Shown here: positions 63,866-64,000 of the stretch, piece by piece | How the letters are laid out: every line of letters starts with the position of its first letter | How positions within the stretch are numbered: position 1 is the first letter of the stretch | From: Fodinibius halophilus | GTDB taxonomy: Bacteria > Bacteroidota > Rhodothermia > Balneolales > Balneolaceae | DNA length: 64,000 nucleotides | Assembly: GCF_011059105.1 (NCBI RefSeq) | Contig: NZ_JAALLS010000006.1 | Span: 1-64,000, forward strand | Reading direction: 5' to 3' | The notes under the pieces: generated by a model | The model's input: the letters and a program-made list of their open reading frames with translations, nothing else | Databases searched by the model: none | What the model was told of the DNA's origin: nothing | Program-made: the position numbers and the translations under genes

Positions 63866-64000
63866 TTCAATGGCGGCCTCCACTCAATCACATAAAAGAA
63901 ATGACTGAATTGCCGTTCTTATCCTTAATTGGAAAAATATTACAGCTACCTTAGAATGTGTTTAATCTATATCTGGCTCCCGCAATGTAACTCCTGTAAT

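Overview
The window reads as chromosomal DNA of a Gram-negative, outer-membrane-bearing bacterium of the Bacteroidota/Rhodothermota/Balneolota type, most likely a Balneolaceae-like organism. This is inferred from the family mix: TonB receptor, ECF sigma factor followed by a membrane-anchored beta-barrel protein, DUF5777, DUF2723, GWxTD, DUF4097, a YbeY with an altered third ligand, and two sodium-coupled NSS transporters that would suit a saline habitat. No rRNA, tRNA, CRISPR array, prophage or complete insertion sequence was seen. Almost all of the window is intact coding DNA; no clear pseudogene was found.

Layout. 1-2000: one small conserved gene (DUF6940-like), then about 1.3 kb of non-coding repeat DNA: five tandem copies of a ~200-bp palindromic unit framed by low-complexity CTCA-rich arrays. 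2010-10290: housekeeping genes metG, an NSS transporter, efp-accB-accC-gcvH and guaA, with a MITE-like element behind metG and terminators behind metG and gcvH. 10362-18753: envelope genes, namely a TPR plus type-I periplasmic binding protein that looks like a penicillin-binding-protein activator, mltG, a BI-1/YccA protein, an Omp85-type barrel, a 7TM-SpoIIE phosphatase and a DUF4097 protein. 18969-22720: an ECF sigma factor, a probable anti-sigma/barrel protein, then a cytochrome-like lipoprotein, a YceI protein and a DUF5777 barrel. 22717-23374: TM2 and DUF2752 proteins.

23418-37167 (minus strand) is the most interesting region. It is a rearranged Pel-type exopolysaccharide locus. In transcription order it encodes a receiver-GAF response regulator, a PelF-like glycosyltransferase paralogue, PelF, PelG with an N-terminal extension, a GAF/HD-GYP-like protein with altered motifs, a PelA-type glycoside hydrolase lipoprotein, a GT-C-like multipass membrane protein, and a 1287-residue lipoprotein. 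That last protein appears to fuse the PelA deacetylase module to the TPR and outer-membrane barrel of PelB. No obvious PelC, PelD or PelE is present, so this looks like a variant export and regulation architecture.

37334-46400: TonB receptor, two unknown small proteins, a sorbosone-dehydrogenase-like lipoprotein, a CDF metal exporter, a PagL-like deacylase, a lipoprotein MsrB, a PH-domain protein and a second NSS transporter. 46654-52715: a large DUF2723 GT-C protein, an unknown protein coupled to ybeY, a DUF445 protein and a nitrilase-family amidase. 52844-58767: three tandem secreted amidohydrolases, of which only the middle one keeps the metal-binding histidines seen here, preceded by an acyl-CoA carboxylase carboxyltransferase. 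58928-63865: a GWxTD protein, then tightly overlapped pdxA, a methyltransferase and ftsE, and finally queG.

Family names come from reading the protein sequences by eye; no database search was run. Membrane segments and domain boundaries are approximate.
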